A stretch of DNA of 64,000 nucleotides from Cellulomonas fulva (GTDB taxonomy: Bacteria > Actinomycetota > Actinomycetes > Actinomycetales > Cellulomonadaceae), in assembly GCF_018531375.1 (NCBI RefSeq), contig NZ_JAHBOH010000001.1, forward strand, positions 434,001 to 498,000, in the 5' to 3' direction. Shown piece after piece: positions 33,445 to 41,730 of this stretch. The notes under the pieces are model-generated. The model saw only the letters and a program-made list of their open reading frames with translations. It was not told where the DNA came from and made no database searches. A program made the position numbers and the translations under genes. Position 1 is the first letter of the stretch, and each line of letters starts with the position of its first letter.

Positions 33445-35154
33445 ATGAGATCGAGCCCGCGTTCGCCGCAGCCGAGGATGGCGCCGTCGTCGGTCGTGCC
33501 GTCGTCGGTCGTGCCGCGCTCGGCCGGTCTGCTCGAGCCGTGGCACACGGATGCGATCCCGGGCGACGGCGTCCCCCGCATCCCGGTCGCCGGTGGTCGA
33601 CCGGGCCCGACGCTCTCGGCGATCGAGCGCATCCGCGACGACCTCCGCGCGCTGGCCCTGGCCCCTGCGGGCGATCACGCGCCGCAGCACCAGCCCGCCG
33701 GGGACCGATCCACGCAGGACCGAGCGACTCAGCGCACCGCCGTGCGGAACCCGGCCACGAAGGGGCAGGCCACGCAAGACCCGTCGACCCGGGTCCGGCC
33801 CGCGGGGTCCCTGCAGGGCCAGGCGGCTCAGGGCGAGGTGGCTCAGGATCAGGCGGCTCAGGATCAGGCGGCTCAGGATCGGGCGGCGCGGGATCAGGCG
33901 GCGCGGGTCGAGCTGATCGCAGGGTTGGAGCGGCTCAAGGCTGCGGCGTGTGCGGCGCAGGCGGCGCTGTCGCTCGAGCTGGACGAGCAGCAGCGTCGCC
34001 AGGAGGCGGCGGTCGGTGTGCCGGTGGACCGGCGCGGTCGCGGGGTGCCGCTGCAGGTCGGGCTCGCCCGCGGGCAGTCACCCCACCAGGCCCGCGCCCT
34101 GCTGGGCGCGGCCCGGATCTGGGCCCAGGAGATGCCGCACACGTTCACGGCCCTGGCGTCCGGGCACCTCGACGAGCTCCGTGCGGTCCTGCTGGTCCGC
34201 GAGACCGCGTGCCTACCGGTGGAGGCCCGCGCCGAGGTCGACCGTGAGCTCTGCGCCGACCCCCGGTCGCTGCACGGCGTGGGCGTACGTCGCCTGCTCG
34301 CCCGAGCCCGCGCCTGCGCGGCCCGCCTGGACCCCGCCGCCCTGGTCCGACGCGCCGCCCGCGCCGAGAACGACCGCTGCGTGACCATCCGACCCGCCCC
34401 CGACGCGATGGTCTACCTGACCGCGCTGCTGCCCGTCGCCCAAGGCGTCGGCGCCTACGCGGCACTGCGCGCAGCCGCCGACACCGCCCGGCAGTCCGGT
34501 GACCCACGCAGCCGCGGGCAGGTCATGGCCGACACCCTGACCGAACGCCTCACCGGCCGCACGTCCGCGCCAGACGTACCCGTGACCGTGAACCTCGTGG
34601 TCTCCGACCGCACCCTGCTCGCCGCAGGCACCGACGCCGCGCACGTCGACGGGTACGGGCCGATCCCCGCCCAGGTCGCCCGCAACGTCGTCGCCGCCGG
34701 CCTCGACGCCGGCACCGCGTGGCTGCGGCGCATCTACACCACGAGCGGCGGCGACATCGTCGCCAGCTCGTCGACCGCACGGTTCCACCCGCCGGGCCTC
34801 GCCGCACTCCTCCGCGTGCGCGACCAGGGCCTGTGCCGCACGCCGTACTGCGACGCACCCGCACGCGAATCGGACCACATCACGCCGTTCGACGACGGCG
34901 GCGAGACCTCCCTCGCCAACGGACAGGCCCTGTGCCAGGCGTGCAACCTCGCCAAACAAGCACGCGGCTTCACTCAGCACGTCGCACGCCGACCCGGCCA
35001 CCACACGGTTGTCACCACGACCCCGACCGGCCACGAGTACACGAACCGTGCACCCGCACCGCCGGGGTGCTCGAGCGACCCGCCCCCAGCCGAGCGCGGG
35101 CCGCTGTCGGGGGTCGACCTCGCGTTCGCGCGGCTCCTCGACGAGGCCGCGTGA
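33445..35154 (+). CDS. HNH endonuclease domain protein, DUF222 (13E12 repeat family)
   Basis: This 569-residue protein has a low-complexity Gln/Ala/Asp-rich N-terminal third, a DUF222 helical domain (about 155-400) and a C-terminal HNH domain. The HNH core shows C-x4-C at about residue 463 (CRTPYC), SDHITPFDDGGETSLANGQALCQACN with the conserved His, Asn and second Cys pair. Such 13E12-type genes are multicopy in actinobacteria; their biological role is unknown and some may spread. It lies opposite to its neighbours between the flagellar operons and appears leaderless. Confidence 0.9.
   Translation: MRSSPRSPQPRMAPSSVVPSSVVPRSAGLLEPWHTDAIPGDGVPRIPVAGGRPGPTLSAIERIRDDLRALALAPAGDHAPQHQPAGDRSTQDRATQRTAVRNPATKGQATQDPSTRVRPAGSLQGQAAQGEVAQDQAAQDQAAQDRAARDQAARVELIAGLERLKAAACAAQAALSLELDEQQRRQEAAVGVPVDRRGRGVPLQVGLARGQSPHQARALLGAARIWAQEMPHTFTALASGHLDELRAVLLVRETACLPVEARAEVDRELCADPRSLHGVGVRRLLARARACAARLDPAALVRRAARAENDRCVTIRPAPDAMVYLTALLPVAQGVGAYAALRAAADTARQSGDPRSRGQVMADTLTERLTGRTSAPDVPVTVNLVVSDRTLLAAGTDAAHVDGYGPIPAQVARNVVAAGLDAGTAWLRRIYTTSGGDIVASSSTARFHPPGLAALLRVRDQGLCRTPYCDAPARESDHITPFDDGGETSLANGQALCQACNLAKQARGFTQHVARRPGHHTVVTTTPTGHEYTNRAPAPPGCSSDPPPAERGPLSGVDLAFARLLDEAA
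33829..33905. repeat. In-frame 15-bp tandem repeat in the HNH gene
   Basis: About five copies of a 15-base unit with the core GCGGCTCAGGATCAG encode Ala-Gln-Asp-Gln-Ala repeats before the DUF222 domain. Middle copies are identical. Confidence 0.9.
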
Positions 35155-35164
35155 GCGCGCCGGA

Positions 35165-35195
35165 CCGAGCGCCGGCGGTGGGAGCCGGCGCTCGG
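35165..35195. terminator. Bidirectional terminator between the HNH gene and flgE
   Basis: A perfect 12-bp stem (35165-35176 with 35184-35195) with a 7-base loop lies between convergent stop codons (35154 on plus, 35205 on minus). It serves both genes. Confidence 0.8.
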
Positions 35196-35204
35196 GGTCG
35201 GAGG

Positions 35205-36383
35205 TCAGCGCTTGAGGTTCACCAGCTCCTGGAGGACCTCGTCGGACGTGGTGATGACGCGCGAGTTCGCCTGGAAGCCGCGCTGGGCCACGATCAGGCT
35301 GGTGAACTCCGAGGACAGGTCGACGTTCGACATCTCGAGCGCGCCGCCCGCGAGCGAGCCGCGTCCGCCGGTGCCCGCCGTGCCGATCGAGGCGTCGCCG
35401 GAGTTGACCGTGGTGCGGAACAGCGAGCCGCCGGCCTTCTCCAGGCCGGCGGGGTTGGTGAACCCGCCGATCGCGATGCGTCCGACGACCTGCTTGAGCC
35501 CGTTGCTGAACGCGCCCGTGATGGTGCCGTCGGCGCCCAGCGAGAACGACTGCAGCGTGCCTGCGGCCTGACCGTCCTGCTTCGTCGCCTTGACGGTGTC
35601 GAGACCGGAGAAGCCGGTGAGGGTGGACAGGTCGACCGCCACGCCGCCGACCGTCAGGGACGTCGGGGAGGTGAGGGCGCCGTCGGCGTCGAACGTCATC
35701 GCCGCGGAGGCGACCGACGACGAGCCGTCCGAGGCTGCCACGGCCCAGCCGGTCGACGACTTGGTGAAGGTGAGGGTCAGCGTGCGGGCCTCGCCCGTCG
35801 AGCTGTAGAGGTCGATCGTGCGGTTGAGCACGGTGCCGTCGGCGGCGGCGGAGTCGAGGTTGCCCGCGTAGGTCGCCGCGGTCGACTCGACGGCCGCCAT
35901 CACGGTGCCGGACGGCACCTTGAGGTCCGTGATCGGGCCGTTGGTGTCGATCACGCCGTCCACGGCCATCCAGCCCTGGACGAGCGCGCCCTCGCCCGGC
36001 AGCACCATGTTGCCGGTGGCGTCGAAGTCGAACGACCCGGCGCGCGTGTAGTACGACTCGTTGCCCTTGCGGACCACGAAGAAGCCGTCGCCCTGGATCA
36101 TCATGTCGGTGCTGCGGCCCGTCATCTGCGACGCGCCCTGCGTGAAGTTGGTGGTCACGCCCGCGACGCGCACACCGAGGCCGATCTGCGCGGGGTTGGT
36201 GCCGCCGACGCCGGCCTGAGCGCCGCCGGCGCCCATGAGCATCTGGCTGAGGGTGTCCTGGAACTGGACCTGCGAGGACTTGAAGCCCGTGGTGTTGACG
36301 TTGGCGATGTTGTTGCCGGTGACGTCGAGCATCGTCTGGTGGCTGCGCAGGCCGCTGATGCCGGAGAAGAGCGAGCGGAGCAT
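35205..36383 (-). CDS. flgE: Flagellar hook protein FlgE
   Basis: This 392-residue protein polymerises into the hook. It has the axial-protein N-terminus MLRSLFSGISGLRSHQTMLDVTGNNIANVNTTGFKSSQVQFQDTLSQ, the FGG-like central region with GDGFFVV and YTRAGSFDFDATGNMV, and the C-terminal helix SNVDLSSEFTSLIVAQRGFQANSRVITTSDEVLQELVNLKR. A purine-rich GAAGGGAAA lies before the ATG. It is last in the hook-basal-body operon. No separate FlgF or FlgG rod gene is found in the window. Confidence 0.96.
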   Translation of the reverse strand: MLRSLFSGISGLRSHQTMLDVTGNNIANVNTTGFKSSQVQFQDTLSQMLMGAGGAQAGVGGTNPAQIGLGVRVAGVTTNFTQGASQMTGRSTDMMIQGDGFFVVRKGNESYYTRAGSFDFDATGNMVLPGEGALVQGWMAVDGVIDTNGPITDLKVPSGTVMAAVESTAATYAGNLDSAAADGTVLNRTIDLYSSTGEARTLTLTFTKSSTGWAVAASDGSSSVASAAMTFDADGALTSPTSLTVGGVAVDLSTLTGFSGLDTVKATKQDGQAAGTLQSFSLGADGTITGAFSNGLKQVVGRIAIGGFTNPAGLEKAGGSLFRTTVNSGDASIGTAGTGGRGSLAGGALEMSNVDLSSEFTSLIVAQRGFQANSRVITTSDEVLQELVNLKR

Positions 36384-36463
36384 GACGGTTTCCCTTCGGG
36401 GGCCGTGCCGGGGTGGCACGGGAGCTGATGAGGTTGCTGGCTGGGGGTGCGGCCGGGGCCGGG

Positions 36464-36946
36464 TCAGGACTCGTCGTCCGGGGTGGTCTCGTCCGGGGTG
36501 CTGTCGACGGGGTCCGGCGTGGTGATGGCGCCCGTGCGCGTCACCGTGCCGACCTGGTCGAGGGGGATCTCCTCGCCGCCGACGGTCACGGTCGGGACAG
36601 CGCCCGCGTAGGAGACCGCGTCGACCACGCCGGTCTGCACGGTCCCGTCCGCGTCCGTCCAGGACACGGTCTGCCCGACGAGCGAGGCGCCCGCCACGCG
36701 CATCTGCAGCGCGAAGGACTCCCGCGAGGTGTCCGAGATCTCGACCAGTCGCTCCATGGTGGCCAGCTGCGTGGTCTGGGCCATGAGCTGCGAGGAGTCC
36801 ATCGGCGAGGACGGGTCCTGGTTCCGCAGCTGCGCGACGAGCAGCTCGAGGAACGCCTGCTGGTCGAGCGTGTCGTTCGAGGCCGACGTCGTGGACGCCG
36901 CGCCGTAGCCCGTGGCCGCCGTGGCGTACGTGGTGTCGATGCTCAT
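36464..36946 (-). CDS. flgD: Hook assembly scaffold FlgD
   Basis: This 160-residue protein caps the growing hook. The FlgD signature is DTLDQQAFLELLVAQLRNQDPSSPMDSSQLMAQTTQLATMERLVEI (about 25-70). The C-terminal domain is short, with about 25 acidic Thr/Pro-rich residues at the end instead of the usual tudor/Ig domains, so it is a compact FlgD. AGGAG lies 5 bases before the ATG. It follows fliK and precedes flgE. Confidence 0.93.
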   Translation of the reverse strand: MSIDTTYATAATGYGAASTTSASNDTLDQQAFLELLVAQLRNQDPSSPMDSSQLMAQTTQLATMERLVEISDTSRESFALQMRVAGASLVGQTVSWTDADGTVQTGVVDAVSYAGAVPTVTVGGEEIPLDQVGTVTRTGAITTPDPVDSTPDETTPDDES

Positions 36947-36961
36947 GGGTGCTCCTGTCGG

Positions 36962-38395
36962 TCAGACGACGAGGTCGAGCCGGCCGGCGTGGCCGGGCGC
37001 AGCGGTGGTCAGGGGGTGGGCGGCGCGGTCGCCGCGGGTCTCGTCGGACGTGCGAGCCGGTCCGGGACGCGGGCCCGACGAGCCGTCGCGCGAGCCGTCC
37101 GCGGACGGGTCCGACGCACCGCGCCGGTCCCCCACGTCGACCTGCAGGCCGGCCGCCGCGAGGTCCCGGCGCAGGTCGCCCAGCGACTGCTGCAGCGCCT
37201 GCCGCGACGCGTCCGTGGCGCCGAGGAGCTCGACGCGCACCGACTCCGCGCCGATGTGCGCCACGATCCGCACCGGCCCCAGGTGCTCGGGGTCCACCGG
37301 CACCGTCAGCACGTGCGTCCCGCGCTGCAGCCCGCCGAGCGTCGCCAGGCGCGCCCCGAGCTGCTCCGCGAGCGGGGGCGCCGCGGCAGGGCTCGGTGCC
37401 GGCGTGGGGCTCGGTGCCGGCGCGGGCGTCGGGGCGGCCGCCCCGCCGGTCGGCGCCGCGGCCGGCGCGGCCGTGGACGCTCCCGCGGCGCTCGCCCCGG
37501 GGGACGCCACGGTCGTCGTCGCGTTCGGCGCTGTCCCGTTCGACGGTCCGGTCGCGTCGGTCCGCGCGCCCGGGTCGCCCGCGGGACGCGCCGGGTCCGC
37601 GGGCGTCGTCGTCCGCACGGTCGGGTCCGACGAGCCCGGCGTCGACCCGTCGGACGTCGCGCCATGACCGGCCGCGGCCCCGCCCGGACGACCGGTCGCG
37701 GGGGTGCTGTCGGCCGTGGGGGCGTCGGTCGGCGCGCTCGTCGTCGCGGCGTCCGTCGCGGGGATCGAGACGGCGCCCGGGGCGGCGGCCGACGTGTCGG
37801 CCGTGGCGCCGGCGACGGTCGTGGTGCTCGTCGGAGCGGCCGCCGTGCTCGTCGGTGCGGTCGCAGTCGCGGCGGTCGGGCCGGCGGCCGCGTCCACGGC
37901 GGGCGCGGGGCCGGTCGCCGCCGGCAGGGGGTTCGCGCCCTCGCCGGCGACTGCTCCGGTCGCCGCGGCGCTCACCTGCGCCGTCGTCATCGCGGCGGAC
38001 CCGTCGGTGGTCGGCGTCGGGGCGACGGTCGGGTCCGACGTCGCGGCGTCGGTCGGCGACGAGGACTCGGCGGCGTCGGTCGCGGTGCTCGTCGTCCCGT
38101 CGGCGCTCGCGGGGCCGTCGGTCGCGTCGGTGCGCGCGGAGTCGTCGGCACCCGCCGGGCCGCCGGAGCGCTGCGCCCGGTCGGACGCCCGCGCGTGGTC
38201 GTCGGTGTCCGCCGGGCGCTCCGGGCGCATCCCGGGCGCGGCGGCACGACCTGCGCCGTCGCGGCTCGTGGTGAAGGCCCGGTCGGCCGCGTCGAGCGCG
38301 CTCGCGAAGTCCTGCCCGTCGGTGACGCGCGAGCGACCCGCGTGCGGGACCGGCTGCGTGGTCACCGGGGTCACCCGGAGCTGGTTCGTGGTCAT
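36962..38395 (-). CDS. fliK: Hook-length control protein FliK
   Basis: This 477-residue protein has a very long Ala/Thr/Pro/Ser-rich disordered region (about 35-345), which suits the molecular ruler role, and a C-terminal FliK domain (about 350-440) with LTVPVDPEHLGPVRIVAHIGAESVRVELLGATDASRQALQQSLGDLRRDLAAAGLQVDV. It acts on FlhB to switch export from hook to filament. The ATG at 38395 overlaps the stop of the NlpC/P60 gene (ATGA). It contains a DFASALDAA segment also seen in that neighbour. Confidence 0.92.
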   Translation of the reverse strand: MTTNQLRVTPVTTQPVPHAGRSRVTDGQDFASALDAADRAFTTSRDGAGRAAAPGMRPERPADTDDHARASDRAQRSGGPAGADDSARTDATDGPASADGTTSTATDAAESSSPTDAATSDPTVAPTPTTDGSAAMTTAQVSAAATGAVAGEGANPLPAATGPAPAVDAAAGPTAATATAPTSTAAAPTSTTTVAGATADTSAAAPGAVSIPATDAATTSAPTDAPTADSTPATGRPGGAAAGHGATSDGSTPGSSDPTVRTTTPADPARPAGDPGARTDATGPSNGTAPNATTTVASPGASAAGASTAAPAAAPTGGAAAPTPAPAPSPTPAPSPAAAPPLAEQLGARLATLGGLQRGTHVLTVPVDPEHLGPVRIVAHIGAESVRVELLGATDASRQALQQSLGDLRRDLAAAGLQVDVGDRRGASDPSADGSRDGSSGPRPGPARTSDETRGDRAAHPLTTAAPGHAGRLDLVV

Positions 38396-39231
38396 GCGGC
38401 ACCGCCCATCAGGCTCGCGAGGACCTGCCACTGCGTCTGCGCCGCGGCGGTCGAGACGCCGGCCGCCGAGAGCGGACCGGACGAGGACAGGGACGACGCC
38501 GGCAGAGGAGACAGCGACGACAGCGACGACAGCGAGGACAGGGACGACAGCGACGACAGGGACGCGAGGGGCGACGCCGTCGAGAGGGTCGAGAGGTCGG
38601 CGGACAGCGTCTGCTCCTGCGGGAGGATGCGGCGGATGTTCGTCGGCTCCTCGTACACGTCGCGCACGGAGACGTGGCCGCCGGGCTTGGGCGCGTCGAT
38701 CATCCGGCCGTCGCCGACGTAGATCGCGATGTGCGAGCCGCCGTCGAACACCAGCAGGTCACCGGGCTGCGCCTGGTCGAGCGACGGGACGCGCTCGCCG
38801 AGCTGCTGCTGGTCGCGGGCGACGCGCGGGACGCCCTCGACCCCCAGGTCGGTGAGCGCACGCAGCACCAGCCCGCTGCAGTCCAGCCCGCCCTCGTCGA
38901 GCGACTCCCCGCCCCACACGTACGGGGTGCCGAGGTACCGCTCCGCGGCGTCGACCAGGTCCTGCCCGGTCAGACCGGTGCCCGGCGCGATGCCCTCGCC
39001 GGTCGCGGGGAGATCGGCCGGGGGCACGGGCGTCGGAGGCACGGTGGTCGGGGCCGGCGCGTCGGTCGGGGCGGGCGCGCTCGTCGGGTCCAGCAAGGCC
39101 GAGGCGTCCGTCAGCGCGGACGCGAAGTCCGCGCCGGCCGACGAGGGCGCGACCGACGACGAGGCCGGCGCGGGGGCGACGAGCGACTGCAGCTCGGCGA
39201 TGCGCGCCTGCACGGCGGCGAGCCCGGTCAC
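38392..39231 (-). CDS. NlpC/P60 peptidoglycan hydrolase without a Sec signal, in the hook operon
   Basis: This 279-residue protein has a C40 peptidase domain at about 88-215 with the catalytic triad Cys118 (GGLDCSGLVLRAL), His167 (GGSHIAIYVG) and His186. There is no Sec signal peptide: the N-terminus (VTGLAAVQARIAELQSLV) is an amphipathic helix followed by a Pro/Ala/Thr linker, like a flagellar export substrate. It may cut peptidoglycan for rod passage, as FlgJ does in Proteobacteria. The C-terminus has SLS repeats. GTG start overlaps the fliJ stop. Confidence 0.88.
   Translation of the reverse strand: MTGLAAVQARIAELQSLVAPAPASSSVAPSSAGADFASALTDASALLDPTSAPAPTDAPAPTTVPPTPVPPADLPATGEGIAPGTGLTGQDLVDAAERYLGTPYVWGGESLDEGGLDCSGLVLRALTDLGVEGVPRVARDQQQLGERVPSLDQAQPGDLLVFDGGSHIAIYVGDGRMIDAPKPGGHVSVRDVYEEPTNIRRILPQEQTLSADLSTLSTASPLASLSSLSSLSSLSSLSSLSPLPASSLSSSGPLSAAGVSTAAAQTQWQVLASLMGGAA
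38510..38563. repeat. In-frame 9-bp tandem repeat in the NlpC/P60 gene
   Basis: Six copies of a 9-base unit close to GACAGCGAC encode Ser-Leu-Ser repeats near the C-terminus of the NlpC/P60 protein, just after its catalytic domain. Confidence 0.85.
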
Positions 39232-39743
39232 GAGCGGCCTCCCGCGGGGGACGCGGCCGGCTGCGCGAACGAGCCCGGCGAGGCCGTCGAACCCGTCGAA
39301 CCGGTCGAGACCGACGAGCCCGGCGCGGCGGGCGCGACGCGCCGCGCGGCGACCTCGTCGAGCACCGCCTGCTCGGCGTGCGCCTCGAGCGCCCGCTCGG
39401 CCTCGTCGTGCCGCTCCGCGAGGCGGTCGATCGCCCGCACGTCGCGGCGCGCGACGGACCAGTGCCGGGACTGCGCGGCGACCTCGCGCTCGGCCTCCTC
39501 GACCGCGCGCTCCGCCTCCTGCAGCAGGACGGCCAGGGTCGCGCGGCTCGAGACGGCGGCCATCCAGGCCAGCTCGTCGGTGCCGGAGGGCAGGGTGGTG
39601 CCGGCGAGCGCCTCACGCGTGGCCTGCTGACGCAGGCGCACCCGCTCGGCGTCACGACGAGCGCCGGCGAGCTCGGCCGCCGCGCGCTCCTCCGCGCGCT
39701 CGCGGATCCGCAGCAGCCCGCCGAGCGGGAAGGGACGGCTCAC
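39228..39743 (-). CDS. fliJ: Flagellar export protein FliJ
   Basis: This 171-residue protein is almost entirely charged coiled coil to about residue 135 (LRIRERAEERAAAELAGARRDAERVRLRQQ; ERAVEEAEREVAAQ), with a Ser/Gly/Ala tail. FliJ is the central stalk of the FliI ATPase and also binds export chaperones. The GTG at 39743 overlaps the fliI stop (GTGA). Sequence conservation in this family is low; position after fliI and coiled-coil length support the call. Confidence 0.88.
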   Translation of the reverse strand: MSRPFPLGGLLRIRERAEERAAAELAGARRDAERVRLRQQATREALAGTTLPSGTDELAWMAAVSSRATLAVLLQEAERAVEEAEREVAAQSRHWSVARRDVRAIDRLAERHDEAERALEAHAEQAVLDEVAARRVAPAAPGSSVSTGSTGSTASPGSFAQPAASPAGGRS

Positions 39744-41089
39744 GGCAGGTCTCCCAACGTGTGGGCGAGCGCGCGCAGGCGCTCCCAGGACGACGCGGCG
39801 GGCGCGGCCTCGGCCATGCCCTGCTGCAGGAACGCGTCGATCTGCGCGCCGTGCGTGACGGCGGCGTCGACGAGCGGGTTGGTGCCGGCGACGTACGCGC
39901 CGACGTCGAGCAGGTCCTGCGCGGCGCGCCGCGCGGCCATGACCGAGCGGAGGCGCTGCGCGAGGGCGCGCTGCTCGGGGGAGCTGACGCGGGACGCGAC
40001 GCGGCTGATCGAGCCGAGGGCGTCGACGCTCGGGAAGTGCCCGGCGACGGCGAGCCGACGGTCGAGGACCACGTGCCCGTCGAGGATCGAGCGCGCCGCG
40101 TCGGCGATCGGCTCGTTGTGGTCGTCGCCGTCGACGAGGACCGTGTAGAGCCCGGTCACCGAGCCGCGCGGGCCGGTGCCCGCCCGCTCGAGGAGCTGGG
40201 CGAGCAGCGCGAACGTGCTCGGCGGGTAGCCGCGCGTCGCGGGCGGCTCGCCCACGGACAGGCCGATCTCGCGCTGGGCCATCGCCACGCGCGTGAGCGA
40301 GTCCATCATCAGGACCGCGTGCCGGCCCTCGTCGCGCAGGTGCTCGGCGATGCGCGTCGCGACGAACGCCGAGCGCATGCGGACGAGCGGCGGCTGGTCG
40401 GACGTCGCGACCACGACGACGGAGCGCGCCAGGCCCTCCGGGCCGAGGTCGTCCTCGAGGAACTCCCGCACCTCGCGGCCGCGCTCGCCGACGAGCGCGA
40501 TGACGGAGACCTCCGCCTCCGTGCCGCGCGCGATCATCGACAGCAGGCTCGACTTGCCGACGCCCGACCCGGCGAACAGGCCCAGGCGCTGGCCGCGGCC
40601 GGCGGTCACGAGCGTGTCGAGGACGCGCACGCCCAGGTCGAGCGGGGTGTCGACGCGCGCCCGCTCGAGCGGGTGCGGCGCCTCGCCGTCCACGGGGACC
40701 CAGGCGTCCGCACGCAGCGGGCCGCGGCCGTCGATGGGGCGGCCGAGCCCGTCCAGGACGCGGCCGAGCAGCCCCGCCCCCACGGGCACGCGCAGGGCGC
40801 CGGCGGGCCGCACCCGGGTGCCGGCGCGCAGGCCGCGGGTCGGGCCCAGCGGCAGGCAGCGGGCCGTGCCGTCGCTCGTCGCGACGACCTCGGCGAGGAC
40901 CGCGTCCGCGCCCTCGCCCACGCGGACCAGGTCGCCCACGGCGCTGCGCGTGCCGACCACCTCGAGCGTGAGCCCGACGACGGTGCGCAGCACGCCCACC
41001 GCCTGCGGGCGGGCGGCATCGAGCACCGCGTCGGGCAGGCCGAGGAGGGACGGCCGGCGCGCGGGGGCGGTGGTGGCGAGCGCGGTCAC
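39740..41089 (-). CDS. fliI: Flagellum-specific ATPase FliI
   Basis: This 449-residue ATPase energises type III export. Walker A is FAGSGVGKSSLLSMIARG (about 173-190), followed by ALVGERGREVREFLEDDL, Walker B VLMMDSLTRVAMAQREIGLSVGEPPATRGYPPSTF and the C-terminal LVDAAVTHGAQIDAFLQQ. The GTG at 41089 overlaps the fliH stop (GTGA) and leads directly into the family N-terminal beta barrel; longer frames run into fliH. FliH and FliJ flank it. Confidence 0.96.
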   Translation of the reverse strand: MTALATTAPARRPSLLGLPDAVLDAARPQAVGVLRTVVGLTLEVVGTRSAVGDLVRVGEGADAVLAEVVATSDGTARCLPLGPTRGLRAGTRVRPAGALRVPVGAGLLGRVLDGLGRPIDGRGPLRADAWVPVDGEAPHPLERARVDTPLDLGVRVLDTLVTAGRGQRLGLFAGSGVGKSSLLSMIARGTEAEVSVIALVGERGREVREFLEDDLGPEGLARSVVVVATSDQPPLVRMRSAFVATRIAEHLRDEGRHAVLMMDSLTRVAMAQREIGLSVGEPPATRGYPPSTFALLAQLLERAGTGPRGSVTGLYTVLVDGDDHNEPIADAARSILDGHVVLDRRLAVAGHFPSVDALGSISRVASRVSSPEQRALAQRLRSVMAARRAAQDLLDVGAYVAGTNPLVDAAVTHGAQIDAFLQQGMAEAAPAASSWERLRALAHTLGDLP

Positions 41090-41730
41090 GGGGTCACCTG
41101 CGGGCCGTCGAGGTGAGCGAGCTCGTCGCGGGCGCGCGCGAGCGCGGCGTCCACGCGGGCGTCCAGGTGCCCGTCGGCGTGGTGCGCGACCGCGTCGCCC
41201 GGGCACAGGGAGGGGTCGGCGACGAGCCGGAGCGCGTCGGGCAGCGGGGCGGCGCCCGGCAGCGCGGAGAGCACCGCCAGGTCACGCGGGTGCAGCGCCA
41301 CGGTCACCGGGCCGGGCCCGGGCTCGGCCGCGAGCACGCGGGCCAGCGCGGCCTGCGCGGACCGCTCGTGGTCGGCGAGCTCGACGCCCAGGACACCCTC
41401 GGCGAGCGTCAGCGCGGCGAGGTGCACGGCCGTGGTCGCGTCCGCCAGGACCGGCGCGGCCAGCGCCCGCACCGCGTCGGCGGCCGCGGCGAGCGCGGCG
41501 AGCGCGCGGTCGACGGCCTCCTGCTGGTCCTGCGCCGCCTGGGCCGCGGCGCGCGCGGTGCGCTCGGCGGTCGCGGCGGCGTCGGCGGCGGCACGACGAG
41601 CGCCGGCGGCGTACCCGGCGGCGAAGCCCGCCGTGCGGGCGGCGTCGTGGGCCTGGTCGTCGGACGCGCTCGTCGTGAGCGGCTGCAGCCAGACGGGACG
41701 CGTGGCCTGCTCGGTGAGGGTCTCAGGCAA
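41086..41730 (-). CDS. fliH: Flagellar export regulator FliH
   Basis: This 214-residue protein holds the FliI ATPase in check and links it to the C-ring. It shows the AAGYAAGxxx-type Gly/Ala helix (AGFAAGYAAGARRAAADAAATAERTARAAAQAAQ, about 30-65) and a C-terminal vacuolar-E-like region (LARVLAAEPGPGPVTVALHPRDLAVL; LVADPSLCPGDAVAHHADGHLDARVDAALARARDEL). I choose the TTG at 41730: GGAGG lies 9 bases upstream and the frame offers no nearby ATG. It overlaps fliG by 8 bases. Confidence 0.88.
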   Translation of the reverse strand: MPETLTEQATRPVWLQPLTTSASDDQAHDAARTAGFAAGYAAGARRAAADAAATAERTARAAAQAAQDQQEAVDRALAALAAAADAVRALAAPVLADATTAVHLAALTLAEGVLGVELADHERSAQAALARVLAAEPGPGPVTVALHPRDLAVLSALPGAAPLPDALRLVADPSLCPGDAVAHHADGHLDARVDAALARARDELAHLDGPQVTP

